Assembly: GCA_944739405.2 (NCBI GenBank)
Contig: OX123185.2
Coordinates: forward strand, 4,833,840 to 4,897,839
Source: Euclidia mi
Taxonomy: Eukaryota; Arthropoda; Insecta; Lepidoptera; Erebidae
DNA length: 64,000 nt
Reading direction: 5' to 3'
The number at the start of each line of letters is the position of its first letter. The stretch's first letter is position 1. Under the pieces are notes generated by a model, which saw only the letters and a program-made list of their open reading frames with translations, had not been told where the DNA came from and ran no database searches. Position numbers and translations under genes: made by a program. Of this stretch, positions 19,825 to 32,285 are shown in pieces.

Positions 19825-22045
19825 TAGTTCCTCAATAATTTGAGCGAAAATACTTGGCGCACATATTTTTATCAAAGCAGAGGCTGGTATTTCAGATAAG
19901 GCAATTATAATAAAAAACTTGGTGGCGGTAAACAGACAGTGATTTTATCACCGAAAAAATAGGTCGGCGTTTCCATTTTCATGTTTATTATGTACTGAAT
20001 GTGAAACGACGCAGGCGTTTTTATTCTTTAAGAATTATTTAAATAACCGTGTGTTGTATTTTATTTTGTCTTGCCTTTGACTTCATAGTGCGAAGAAAGA
20101 TGTAATTTGGCGCTTGAAGTCGATTCTTTTCATTTTTTGTTGTAATTTAAGATATAAGGTAAAGAACAGTAAGAAGGCAAAAAGTTTTAGATATCCAGAA
20201 ACGGTATCCTTCTTTGCCTAAGCCAAATATCGCACGACTGAATTAAAAAACAATGTCATTAGAGCAACGAGGCACGATATTAAATTCTTAACTAATACAA
20301 TCGTCTAGTAGGTACCCATATTACAAGTCCTGCTTCGTTTGGGATTACACCATCTAGTGTGAATGAGGTAAAACACTGTCGTTATTATATTATTAATTAA
20401 GTCTAAATAATGCGAGGTGCCATTACAGCATTCCTATAATTGCTTAAAAATCTTATAGGTATTTAAAACAAAAAGCTTATTTCTTATCTTATATTATATG
20501 TTATCTCAATGTTTCTTACAACCATATTATTCAACAACACAGTTTGGAATTTTTACTCGTAGGAAGCACTAAGAAGTTAATTAGAAAACGTATATTTATC
20601 TAAATAGTCCAATTATGAACACCATCACCGTTAGTAGACTAGTGCCGCTATAAACGGTTATAATATTGCGGCAGTAAGTACATAACTATCCCTATTAAAA
20701 CATTAAACGCTATTAAAACAATATCCATTGCTTAGGTAGCTTTCATATATTTAGTTTCTGATTGTTAATAAACTATATAATTATAAAATGTTCACTGTTT
20801 TACTGAACAGAATTAAAAATTCGCTGACTATGTGTTTTTCTGGAACACCTGCACCGAAGCATAAAGCTTATTTTACTTTCGCTACTCCATGTTTTTTCAT
20901 AATCTGTTAAAATCGGAAACAACGTCCTCAAAAATGTCCGATACACCCCAATTCTGAAGCTCATGAATCACAAAATTGTGCAGCTCATCCCAATTAGTAC
21001 ATTATTGATCCAAAAATCTCGAAGCTAGCGGTCTACCCTTTCCATTTTAATGAGACCGTTCTTTAGTTACATGAATCGCCAAAGGAGTTTGTTTTAGTAT
21101 TGCATGCATTATGGTATATTGGCAAACAGGTGAGTGTCAGATATAAGGAGCCTCGGTTTAGCCCGAGACCGAGGGATCAGACCTAGGTACTCAATTCTTT
21201 CTTTTTATTTGTTTGTGTGGAAAAATAAATACTTGCCTAATATATTTGGCATACTTACGTATGCGTGAACTAGATGTAAATCTACGTGCTGCCCCTTTTT
21301 TTGCTACTTGCCACTGGCACACGTGACGGTATGTAGTATCTTTAACTCAAAGAAGTATTTGGATGCAACTACAAATAGGTATGTGATAAATAACGCAACA
21401 TAACGTCGTAATGAAAGTAGCGGGAAGTAGAAGAATTGAAGAAATCGTTCCTGGTTGCAGGAGTCTCTGAGAAACGCCTATGTTAATTATCAGTATTATC
21501 ACTTCCTAAACGGAGTGGGAAGACATCGTGAGGAAACGTGCATCTCTAAGAGTTCTTCATAATGCTCTTGAAAAGGATGTGAAGTCTGCCAACACCCATT
21601 TAGCTAGGTATCGTGGTGGAATCCACAATCCGCCACGATACCTAACGCTTGTCACAGTGAGAAGAGGCCGGTGCTCAGCATTACAGCGCGTTATGTACAG
21701 GACTGATGATAATCAAAGACATCTATCAATTGACCGTGTTTCATCAGTTCAACGTAATAAAACATTTATAATTATATAAAAAAATAAATAGATGCCTATA
21801 ATACTTATTTATCCATACATATAATAAATCCGTAAGTGATCGATGTCTGTACATGGAAGATATTTAAGAGAAAACAATTTGAAGGGGTCCTTATTAAATA
21901 AGAGAACTTTGTTAGTTGATATGATAAAAGACATAGGGTTGAAAAATGACTATTAACAAAACATGTTTATTTCTACTAAGAGACCAGTTCCAATAAAACC
22001 AAAAAAGTCGATAAAGGAAGGGGTGTCATGAAAGGGACACGTATT

Positions 22046-22311
22046 ACATACATACATACATACATACATATTGTCACGCCTTTTATCCCCGAAGGGGTAG
22101 GCAGAGGTGTATTTCCACACCCACTTTTCGCCAGATATACTTTAGTCCCACGTAATAAAGGGCGAGCCTATTGCCGGGCACATTTCCAGACTCCGTGCTG
22201 CTACTGAGAATTTCGTGACAGAAAAACCCAATAACACTGCCCAACCCAGGAATCGAACCCGGGACCTCCCGATCCCACGCGCACATTTATGCCGCGAGAC
22301 CAACAAGGCAG
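22046..22311 (-). mobile_element. tRNA-derived SINE
   Basis: Minus-strand copy of the 3548 SINE family. The B box on the minus strand is GGTTCGATTCC (complement at about 22250-22260), and the tail is a CATA/TATG run at 22046-22070. The head reads CTGCCTTGTTGGTCTCGCGG, so the tRNA-like start differs from the 3548 copy. Confidence 0.8.
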
Positions 22312-22448
22312 TCGTATAGGGTTTGATGTCGAGTTTTCCGTCTCTACGCAAAGATGGTATTTGCATCGTGTTATCCCTTAGTCACCTCTTACGTACGACA
22401 CCCACGGGAAGATAAGGGGTGGTGATACTTGTATTCTATGCCGTCAAC
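22312..22448. repeat. Retroelement-like segment next to SINE
   Basis: It contains TTATCCCTTAGTCACCTCTT and CGACACCCACGGGAAG, phrases I recall from lepidopteran retroposon ends. No coding potential. It may be part of a composite with the SINE. Confidence 0.4.
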
Positions 22449-22902
22449 CACACGGCTGAAATGGACTTTTGATTGAAAGGGACAATTCAAATTACCGGTA
22501 AAATAAAAACAATTTCGAAACGACACTATTTTTGTCGTATGGCAACCTTGATGCAAGTTAGATCGCACCTAACTTCATACTCCTGTCATTTCAAACATGG
22601 CAGATACGTGTCAGTGTTGTTATTTTGAATAGTATTTTTTCCGTTATAATTGTGGAACGTTTTATCGAGTTCTGCGAGGTACTTATTTATGTGTGAATCA
22701 CTGTTTAAAATAGGCTGGACATCCACACATGCAAGAACATATGGTCAGTAAACTTTAATCTAATATTGTAGATTTTGTGGTTATTTTTTAAATTTTTAGA
22801 TGATATTTATGAAAGGGACACAACAAACGGCTATGAATGGGACAAGCCTGCTATTTTACACTAGGTTTGTAATATTTTATTTACTTCTTTTTCAGATCAA
22901 TA

Positions 22903-23049
22903 ATGCCACGTAAGAAGAGAACGCGTGTCGATGCTCGCAAAATTGAAGAGGTGGTTAATGATGTATTACAAAAAGGCATTTCTGTGCGAAATGCATATGT
23001 AAGCAACTCCCGTCTGCATAGATTGATCGCAAAAGCTAAAAGCTTCTGA
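22903..23049 (+). CDS. Short helix-turn-helix (Psq-like) ORF or exon
   Basis: A 48-codon ORF starting MPRKKRTRVDARKIEEVV, then GISVRNAY. The basic MPRKK start and the helix-GISVR-helix pattern resemble the Pipsqueak-type DNA-binding domain of pogo/Tigger/jerky-like proteins. A strong 3' splice site (TTACTTCTTTTTCAG, ending 22895) precedes it, GTAAGC at 22999-23004 could be a 5' splice site, and a possible upstream exon ends at GAG/GTACTT near 22679. It is therefore probably one exon of a gene or domesticated transposase, or a fossil. No downstream exon was identified; a LINE sits 250 bp away. Confidence 0.4.
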   Translation: MPRKKRTRVDARKIEEVVNDVLQKGISVRNAYVSNSRLHRLIAKAKSF

Positions 23050-23302
23050 ATATCTTACATTTGTTTTATATAAGTATTTAATTTCTTGGTAATTATAAAG
23101 AAAATGATTATAAGTGTCTTAAGAAAAGCTATTAATATTTTTTATGTTTATGTTATCTGAGAAAATCATTTTAATATTGTTGATTTCTATTTCAGTTAAA
23201 TATAAGCGATTATTATATTAGTCTTTAAGATGAATACGGTAACATTTAATGATGACAATAGTCACTTGTAATTTTGATTTATAACATATCTAAGTAGTTA
23301 TT

Positions 23303-25800
23303 GTAAGTAAGTAAGTAAGTAAGTAAGTGTTTTTATTTGCAAGAACATGGTAGAAGTAGATACAGTTGGTCGTTAGTATAGAGTACAGCATATTCTATCA
23401 TAGGTACTTTGATGTGCAAATTTTATACAGTAGTAAATTATTAGATGAGATTAAGTAAATTATATAAGATATTACAATTATTATCAATGTATTACACATG
23501 CAGAATTACAGTATTGAATTGCCCTGGATTTATTACAAACATCAAAATGTCATTGTGATAATAAATTAAAATTTATATTATTAATTATATTAATGTCGTT
23601 AGTATGCAAATTATAGATTTCTATTCACTAAAATGACAAATTATCATTAAGATATTCACGGATGTCATAATACATTTTTTCCAATAATATGTCAAATAGC
23701 CTACGCTTAAATAATGTCACAGGTAATTCTTTCAAGCCACTGGGCAGATGATTGAATATTTTAATGGCCATACAATAAGCATTCTTTTTATGCAATTCTA
23801 ATCTTATTTTCGGTAGTCGTAGCCTATCTTTGTGCCTAGTCCTAGAGCTTTCGTCACCAAATTTTACAAATAGATTGGGATGTTTTTTTACGAATATGCA
23901 CATGTTGTGAATATAGATGCACGGTAGTGGAAGGATCCTATGCTTTTTGAATAGTGGTTTGCAGCTGTCCAGAAAGCCGGCACCACACATAGACCTGACG
24001 TACCTCTTCTGTGCTTTAAAAACTCTATCTGCCTCTGTCGAGTTGCCCCATACAATGATACCGTATCGAAGAATTGACGACACGTATGCGTGGTATGCCA
24101 TTATTGCGGTTTGTAGATTTACAATCTGGCTTAATTTTCTTAATACATAAACATAGCGATCTATTTTACTTAATACTCTCTCAATATGTGGTTTCCAATT
24201 ACAATATTTGTCGACACTTATACCCAAAAATACGCAATCGTTGACAATATTCAATGAGTTATTTCTGTGGCAAATATTGATATCACATGGGTTAGCATTG
24301 TAGGTCTGAAATTGTATAATATTAGTCTTCGTCATATTAATTTTCAGATTATTATGTTCTAACCAAGTTACAGCGTTGTCAATCGCGGCGTTTATTTCAT
24401 CGGCTAGTGCGGTTTTGTTTTTGCTTTTTACGAGTAATGTTGTGTCATCAGCAAATAGAATGCATTTCTAATTCATCGCATCTGGGAGGTCGTTTATGTA
24501 CAGCAGAAACAGTAATGGAGCTAAAAGACTGCCCTGTGGCAAACCGCAGTTGTTTGGACGGTCAGCCGATTTAAATTGAATTTGTTGCGAATTTTCAATT
24601 TTGGTTATTTCCACATACTGTAGTCTCTCTGTGAGATAGCTTTTAAACCAGTCGTTTGCCGTTCCGCGTATACCGTAGTTGTGTAGTTTCGAGAGAAGTG
24701 TTGTATGACAGACAAAGTCGAATGCTTTTGTCATGTCTATAAATATACCAGCTATGTTAGATTTTTCGTTTAAGCTTTCAGTGATATATTTGATTAAGCA
24801 GAAGCATGCCAATGAAGTGCAGCTATTTTTCCTAAAACCAAATTGTTGTGAATTGAGTATGTCACAGGATGATATGAATTGTTCTATTTTATTATATATA
24901 ATTCTCTCAAATACTTTGGCAATCACGGGGATCAAGGTTATGGGTCTATAATTGTTTACATCTGTTTTGTCACCTTTTTTATACATAGGTATTATTTTTG
25001 ATTTCTTCAGACGACGTGGGAATATGCCTTCTGATATTGACAAATTTATGACGTATGCAAGCGGGGCTGCTAAGGTTTGAGCACAGCTTTTAAGCACTTT
25101 TGTACATATTTCATCATATCCTGTGGAGTTAGTTATCTTTAGATTCTGTATAGCTTTGTGTATGTCGCTGTTATCTGTTGGTGTCAAGAATATTGTTTTA
25201 GAATTTTGAGGAATGGAAGGTGTATTATTTGAGTTAGTCATGATATTGTTATTATTAAGGGGTTTTGTCATTGAAATATAGAAGTCATTAAATATGTTGG
25301 AAATTTGAATAGGATTTTTATAGTTGATATTATTGAAATTTATGGCCTCAATTTGGGATTTTGTAATCTCTTTGTTAGTGTTTTCATTTATTATTTTCCA
25401 GGTTGCCTGACATACATTTTTTGAAGACGTTATGTACCGCTGATTATTAAGTTTTTGGGCCTCTCGAATGCATTTGTTTAATAATTTATTATAATCAGTA
25501 TATGTTTGTCTGTTTTGTTTTTTTGAGTCTTTGTTTAAATGATACCTAAGGTATAGCGTTCTTTTTTTGATACAACAGCGCTTTATGCCCCTTGTTAACC
25601 ATTTATTTTTAACTGGCTTGTTCACATGTTTGATTTTTATTATAGGAAAACAGAGATTGTAAAAAAGTGTTAGTGTGTCATGCAGGCTGTTGAATGCATC
25701 ATTTGTAGTTTTATGTTCGTATACTTCAGAGAAAGAAAGTGCCGATAGATATCTTTTATATTTTTCTAAGTTTTCGTTACTTAAACACACGTACACATAT
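23303..25800 (-). mobile_element. 5'-truncated Jockey/CR1-like LINE with RT
   Basis: Minus strand. ORF 24468-25796 covers the linker and RT through motif B (CGLPQGSLLAPLLFLLYIND). It stops at one TAG (24468-24470). The frame then continues with the catalytic FADD (CILFADDTTLL) and the thumb/C-terminal domain, the last part being ORF 23628-24335 ending EYLNDNLSF. Motif A is FIDMTKAFDFV. The endonuclease is missing, so the copy is 5' truncated at about 25800. The 3' end has AATAAA (about 23333-23338, complement) and a CTTA repeat tail (23303-23328). One nonsense codon is the main RT lesion. Confidence 0.85.
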
Positions 25801-26092
25801 TTCCTCGAAATTAGGTATTGTCCCTTTCATACATTGTGTCCCTTTCAATACTATCCATTTATGAAAGGGACAAAATACACATTTTTGTTTTTTAATTGTT
25901 TATTTTTTTGCAATTTTACTGTGCACGAAATATCGACTTACGGTACTTATACCTACTCAAAGTTTTGGTTTAACAGCGAAATTATAGCTTGCCGGGTTTT
26001 GAATGCAGTCTGCCTTATCGCAAAACTGTAGAATTAACGATTATACTTACAAGCCTTAGAAAGCCAATCTGTCTTCATCTTAATTTTATTAT

Positions 26093-26357
26093 AGCCGTAA
26101 CACACGCTCGAACTTGATCCGAACAGACCACGGATTTGGGTCGCCTCCGGACCAAATCTGCCCGTCTGTAGAGTAGTCCGGCGAATATAATTATTATTAA
26201 TTGAGTCCGCCTCGGTCCGCTAGTTTGCAGATCGGTCGGATCGGACATGGCTTACGTGAAGCAACTGTCCGATCCGGTCGTCTGTAGCGAGAACGGATTT
26301 GGTCCGCCGGACCGACGGGTTTGGTCCGCCGGACAAGTTCGAGCGTGTGTTACGGCC
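26093..26357. mobile_element. Foldback MITE in block B
   Basis: 265 bp with perfect inverted ends: GCCGTAACACACGCTCGAAC at 26094-26113 is the complement of the right end (26337-26356). Imperfect complementarity continues for about 80 bp, including TCCGGACCAAATC against GATTTGGTCCGCCGGA. Flanked by ATTAT (26088-26092 and 26358-26362). No coding capacity. Block C has no counterpart at this point. Confidence 0.85.
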
Positions 26358-26908
26358 ATTATGTTTCTGTATATTTGCAAGTTTAGGTTTACTCAAATGT
26401 GTCTAGTAGGTGTTCAGCTGTGTGTAGGGTTTCTTGGGAGAATAATTGAAAGTCACTTTTACTTGAACTCAGACTTAGATATATTCTCACTGTTCACAAT
26501 GTTAACCTATTATACAATAATTCTAACGCGTGTTCCCTACTGCCTAGTTGGTAAGCGACTGTCTATCGGCGGCGCGGGGGTGACGCCGTACATTTTGCTA
26601 AATGTTGTGTCAGCACTTGGTGTCTACAATATTCCCCTCCCTTTTTAAAACAAAAATGAGACTTTAATAAAACAAAAAAATATATCAACAAACATACAAA
26701 TATTATACACTATTTATTGTCACCCTATCATTTATTCACGCTTGGCTACTACAGTATCTGTGTGCTTACAAAGAATGTGCTGACATCGTATCATAGGCAG
26801 TAGGTCGCGATGACATCATTTATAAACTTGATGGTGATCTACGTATTTTATTTATGTAATCTCACCATTTGTATTCGAGATGTTTATTAAAAAGAAAACT
26901 TAAAAATG

Positions 26909-27037
26909 CTCGATGGTAAAGAAAACAATTTTCTCCGACATATCAAAAATTCTCGATGGTAAAGAAAACAATTTTCTCTGACATATCAAAAATTCTCGAT
27001 GGTAAAGAAAACAATTTTCTCTGACATATCAAGTCAA
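26909..27037 (+). repeat. 43-bp tandem repeat, three units
   Basis: CGATGGTAAAG recurs at 26911, 26954 and 26997, period exactly 43, with almost no divergence between units. It is found in B only. Confidence 0.9.
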
Positions 27038-28479
27038 ATTCATGTTTATTTGACGAATTTAATAATAACTGATTTTCAAAACGTCGACAAACGATAAGAC
27101 AGATATAACTCACGTGACACATGAGGAATACTTATTACTTCAATAATTTCGGCGCGACAATTAACTTGATTATCAATCATACGGATTGTTTACTGTTCCG
27201 CAACGCGTTTCGGTAATAATTTTTCTCTGTACTTATTATTCTCTAGGTATATATAACGGTATAAATTTTAAAGTAGCTCTGCCTATATTTTACATACTTA
27301 CGAATAAGCCGGGAGTATTTATTTCACACCCACAGATTCGCGCTGTGTAAAACGGTGTACGCAACGCCTGTGGTCACTACCAGTGAACTGATTTTGTTGA
27401 AAGTCAGAATGTAGTTAACTATAATTCTAGTTGTTTCTTGAGATTCAATGTGTCACTGAAGCAGTTAACAGCAGCGTCATAGCCTAACTAATTGATAAGT
27501 AACGTTAGTCGATTGAAATGTTACATTTGTTTGGGCTTAGGGTGCATTTGTCAGAGGACGCAATTTTATTTTATAGATGTCAAGAGCGGGTTTGTGTTAA
27601 GTTAAATCCAAGTTTGTGGGGTCGCTTGTCCTGCGGCTGTTATCTTGAAAAGAGTGGTACAAATGAGACTCTGATAAATGCCACCCCAAACGTAACTTTT
27701 CAATGGACTACGTTTACAGAGATAACGGTTGTGGTCTAACAGCACAACGCTATCGTGCTTCAGCACGACAAGTTGGTGCACCCAGTTACTGTCTCAGGAG
27801 AAGAAATAGACTTTAACCAGAGTTGGACACCAGTCATACAAAAAGAAAGGTGCAAGTAGCACTTCATAATGTTTATATTGGCTGTAAGAGGATGTAGTGT
27901 AGAACTATAAGTACTAGCACTTTTTATTGCAGTCTTCTCAAATGTCAAAACAAAACCAAAGAAAATGGACGTCCCAGCAAATCTCCAGTTTCCTTAGCAA
28001 GACGAATCAAGTGCCAGTTTTCGCCGCATTATGGAGCCCAGCAAATAAGTAGCAATACCGCCACTGAATAAATAAAGCTCCTGACATGAAATATTCTTAA
28101 TTATATATTCTAAAGAATTGCCAACTCGCTGGATCACAGGGCTCCGTCTGCAGCTCACAGATAAGACTTGCTTACAAACTCACAGTTTATTTTAACATTT
28201 TTGTGTATTCAGCTCTCTACGGAATCCATTGTTGACATTTTTATCGTCGTTTATTTTTCTTAGCTGGGTGAAGACTTCCTACAACATACTAAATGCCGAG
28301 TACATCTCGATGGTCCAAATTTTTTTAGAAACTCCAAAATTAGTTCAATCTTAGTAGTATCATATTTTAAGTATAGATAGAAAATTTATAATTGTCAAAA
28401 GAATGACAACAGTATACCTGGTGAGTTTGAAAACATTCAACTAATGTATTCGAAGAACACCCAGACCCGAAACAACAAC

Positions 28480-28755
28480 ATTTTTTGTTTTATAGACTCA
28501 CGCCTGTATCCCCGAAGGGGTAGCCAGAGGTGTAATATTACACCCACATTTCGCAATGAAGTTTTAGGTTCCACGTAATAGGGTTCGAGCCTATTGCCGT
28601 ACTGGGCACATTACCAGACTCCGTGCTACTGAGAATTTCCTAACGGAAAAACCCAATAACACTTTGCCCGATCCGGGAATCGAACCCGAGACCTTCCAAT
28701 CCCACGCGCACATTTATGCCGCGAGATCCATTGATCTCTCTCTCATTAGACAGTC
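28480..28755 (-). mobile_element. tRNA-derived SINE in block B
   Basis: Same family as 3548, minus orientation, with CCCCGAAGGGGTA and a B-box complement GGAATCGAACC (about 28675). AACAACAAC is repeated on both sides (28471-28479 and 28756-28764). Block C (near 46665) is uninterrupted here. Confidence 0.8.
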
Positions 28756-29232
28756 AACAACAACGTGTTTTGATGAAAAGGAAAGACAAGCCGTAATATC
28801 TCAATTGGATGTAAATTCTTTCAATATAGGAATCGCTTAAAAAATTAAACATTCGCCTAAACATAAGGCAATACAATGACAGCCATCAACCTGAAAATTG
28901 TTCGACCTTTTTTCAAACAAATTTCTATTGAAATAGTCCTAGCACTGATAACATACTTATTGATAATGTGTGTTAACAAGCAGAAGGACTACGGGTCACT
29001 AAGTTTCTCTAACAGCTACTATGTTCTCGTAACATTCGGATAATCTTAGACAAGAGGGTCTTATGCTCAGATATGTGAGCACTACGTGAGGTCGAACCTA
29101 TGTTTGAAGTCGTTTAGGATACTTACTAATACTAAGTATAAATGTTTTTGAATGTCTTCCAAATTAGACCTTAGTTGAATCAGATTAGTATGAGACGTAG
29201 GCTGTTTAACACTCTGTGGACTATTTATACTA

Positions 29233-29383
29233 GGTATTACAGTTACCTTCTGAGTCACAGTCTAAACTAGTTCAGAAGGTACGGATATACTGGTAACAAT
29301 AACCTAAAATCAATCATTATTTATTATTCGTCATCTGTATAGGTTTATCATGGCAATTAAGAATTTTGAATTTGAATTTGAAT
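29233..29383 (+). mobile_element. Short retroposed fragment with TTTGAA tail
   Basis: 151 bp inserted in B, flanked by TATACTA (29226-29232 and 29384-29390); block C is empty at 47132. It carries a hairpin ACCTTCTGA...TCAGAAGGT (29245-29282 region) and ends in a TTTGAA repeat, suggesting the 3' end of a retroelement related to 1125-1600. Confidence 0.6.
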
Positions 29384-31126
29384 TATACTAGACTATTATC
29401 ATATTAATGAACTTAGGTATTCCCAGTATTTAGTCACTTCCTCTTTCAGGAAGTCGACTGTCAATATAAAAAGGGTTATTAAAAAGCAATATAAAGAGTC
29501 CAGCAAAGCTCTTAAACCAACCTATAATACAATACATTTAAAATAACCAATGATTCTCATTCGATATATAAAGCCTGAAATGTAAAATGTCCCAAACGAA
29601 AATAAAACCAATTAAAATTTACATTGAACGTTAATGCAGTAATTTGCGAGAGGATTACAATCATAAAAGTCTTTTAACATCTGACGGAGGCACAAAAAAT
29701 AAATCAATAAAAATAAGGTCACGATTGTCGACATTATCTTTATTCGAGACCAAATGGCTCTGTTATCGATTCCGATAAATACCGTTCTTTTATTTTAGGC
29801 GTTGAGAAAAAGAAATTACATCAAGCTGCTGAAATTCTCATTAAAATTCCATTACGACGCCGTCAGTTCGAATATGCCTATAGATTCTGACGGCGAAATT
29901 ATTTTTTATAACAATATACCTCTATATTATACAAGGGTTCCTTTGTAAATTGCCTAGTACGTACGTACCTGGACATGATAATACTTTAATGAAACATTAT
30001 GAAGCGGCTGTAATTTAAAGGCAAGACGTTTCTCAGCTATCTGCGGGGTTATCAGGTTACGGTCTTAAATTCGTAAAACTGGCAGTAAAAAAACCTTTTA
30101 AATGTGCGCGCGAAATATTAATATCTTGCTACCGGCGACGTTTCAACTATCCTAACGAGATAATATTAAAAACAGCTTTTTTTAAGCCCATTTTAATCTA
30201 AATATTAAAAACGTGCTTATGTACCAACAAAATATGTAGTAGAGATTTAAAAAAAAGGTTACTTCAAAACTCGGCAGTCAGAAATATATATAAAAAAGTG
30301 TACCCAACACAACAAAGAAATATAATCTACTTTATTATCCTAATACTAAAAGAGGATCAACAAATCAAAAGAAACCGTGAACATATAGAACGAAACTAGT
30401 AAGGTGTTTTGTCGATATACAAACATATATATGTAGATGTATATCAAACAATGCCTATTCAAATACGACAAACTTGGGCCTCGCCAAGCTTCCCTATAAT
30501 CATGGCGGCGATCGAGCTTTGATTGACCTTTATGCAAATTCCAAATTCGTTCAGGAGTAGAGCCTGTTTAATTGAATAATTAAACTGTCCAACGCACTTC
30601 GTTATAAATTAATATTAACTCATACCTTCGGCGTCTGTAGTTACTCAAAACTTTGAGCGAAAATACTTGGCGCACATATTTTTTTTCAAAGCAGAGGCTG
30701 GTATTTCAGATAAGACAATATAAAACTTGGTGGCGTAAACAGACAGTGATTTTATCACCGAAAAAATGGGTCGGCGTTTCCATTTTCATGTTTATTATGT
30801 ACTGAATGTGAAACGACGGAGGCGTTTTTATTCTTTAACAATTATTTAAATAACCGTCGTGAGTTATATTTTATTTTGTCTTGCCTTTGATTTCATAGTG
30901 CGATGAGAGATGTAATTTGGCGCTTGACGTCGATTCTTTTCATTTTTTTGTTTTAATTTAAGATATTGAAGAACAGTAAGAAGGCAAAAAGTCGTCGTAT
31001 TTTTAGATATCCAGAAACGGTATCCATCTTTGACTAAGCCGAGTAACGCACGACTGAATGAAAAAACTATGTCATTAGAGCAATGAGGCACGATATTATG
31101 ATAAAGTTAAATAATAACTTCTTAAC

Positions 31127-31977
31127 CTCTTTTCGCCTGATTGGAGAGCTGAGCAGCACCGGCATCGGATGTCACATAGAAGGAATTTGCGTTAATAATA
31201 TAAGCTATGCGGATGACATGGTCCTGCTCAGCCCTTCAATCGGTGCGCTGCGCAAGTTACTCCGTATATGTCAAGATTATGCGGCGGCCCAGGGGCTCAA
31301 ATACAATGTGAAAAAGAGTGAGGTTATGGTATTTAAAGCACCTAAAAAAGAGGTCACAGTTGTACCTCCCGTTTCACTCTATGGTACACCATTAAACCAA
31401 GTCACTCATTTCAAGTATCTGGGCCACTGGGTCACCGAGGTCCTTAAAGACGATATGGATATGGAGAGGGAACGCAGGGCGTTGTCTGTTCGCTGTAACA
31501 TGTTGGCTCGCAGATTCGCACGGTGTACTGAACAAGTGAAGGTCACACTATTTAGAGCTTTTTGCCAGACCTTCTACACCTGCAGTTTGTGGGCCAAATA
31601 CACGCGGAGGACATACGACGCCCTGTGTGTGCAATATAATAACGCGTTCAGGGTGATGATGGGGCTGCCGCGGTACTGCAGCGCGAGTGGTATGTTCGCG
31701 GAGGCGCGCGTGGACGGCTTTCATGCCGTCATACGCAAGCGAAGTGCGTCTTTAATGGCGCGGGTGCGCGGCGGCCCCAGCGCCATCCTGACCGCGTGTG
31801 CCAGCCGATGGGACTCAGTACTGATGAGGCATTGGATAGGCCTACACGCAAAAGCAAGCGCCTGACACGTTGTCGTTGTTATAATTTATAAATGTTTTTT
31901 TACTAACACTAGGTTAAGAACACTGTAACCAACAAAATATGGAAGCAATTCTGAATTAAAATTTTATTATTATTATT
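31127..31977 (+). pseudogene. LINE RT C-terminal fragment inserted in block B
   Basis: A 5'-truncated LINE copy. The plus-strand ORF (stop at 31863-31865) has the catalytic YADD motif (NISYADDMVLLSPS) near its start, then MVFKAPKKE, HFKYLGHWVT and a long C-terminal domain (YNNAFRVMMGLPRYCSASGM). The apparent N terminus (31083-31126) belongs to block B and is fused by chance. The tail is an ATT repeat (about 31963-31977). The insertion interrupts CTTAACTAATAC, which is continuous in copy A (20287) and copy C (53698). RT motifs A and B are missing. Confidence 0.85.
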
Positions 31978-32080
31978 AACTAATACAACTGTCTAGTAGC
32001 TATCCATATAACAAGTTCTGTTTCGTTTGGGACTACACCATGTAGTGTGAATGTGGTAAAATACTGTCGTTATTATATTA

Positions 32081-32285
32081 CTAGAGGATGCCCGCGGTTA
32101 AATCCGCGTTATTTAAGGCTACTGCTCCGCTCCCGTCACTCATAGCGCGATGGTATATAGCCTATAGCCTTCCTCAATAAATGGGCTATCTAACAGTGAA
32201 ATAATTTTTCAAATCGGACCAGTAGTTCCTGAGATTAGCGCATTCAACCAAACAAACAAACTCTTCAGCTTAGAGCTAGATAAGA
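32081..32285 (-). mobile_element. Short non-autonomous Helitron in block B
   Basis: 205 bp. On the minus strand it begins TCTTATCTAGC and ends CATCCTCTAG, the TC...CTRR ends of Helitrons, with a CCGCGG-containing hairpin just before the 3' end. It lies between A and T with no target duplication. Copy A (about 20381-20404) reads ATTATATTATTAATTAAG, exactly the joined flanks. No coding capacity. Confidence 0.8.

Larger units (their letters stand above)
6568..21785 (+). repeat. Segmental duplication copy A (split by two Gypsy elements)
   Basis: The host sequence here is 6568-6632, 12338-12970 and 19825-21785. It is collinear with 29918-33690 (copy B) and 52545-55455 (copy C). A shared marker is GATAATACTTTAATGAAACA at all three sites. 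It holds no ORF with motifs. A old SINE/LINE-like segment containing GACATCGTGAGGAAAC (about 21510-21735) is present in all three copies and so predates the duplication. Copies look mostly over 90 percent identical by eye, with small indels; A lacks about 40 bp near 21070 that B and C have. Confidence 0.9.

Noticed and set aside
26247..26648. 133-codon plus-strand ORF
   Set aside because: It begins inside the foldback MITE and runs into unrelated block sequence; no motif.
26909..27037. CRISPR array
   Set aside because: The units are contiguous 43-bp tandem copies with no unique spacers, in a eukaryotic context.
31083..31126. N terminus of the RT ORF at 31127-31865
   Set aside because: This stretch is block B sequence also present in A and C; it is in frame only by chance.
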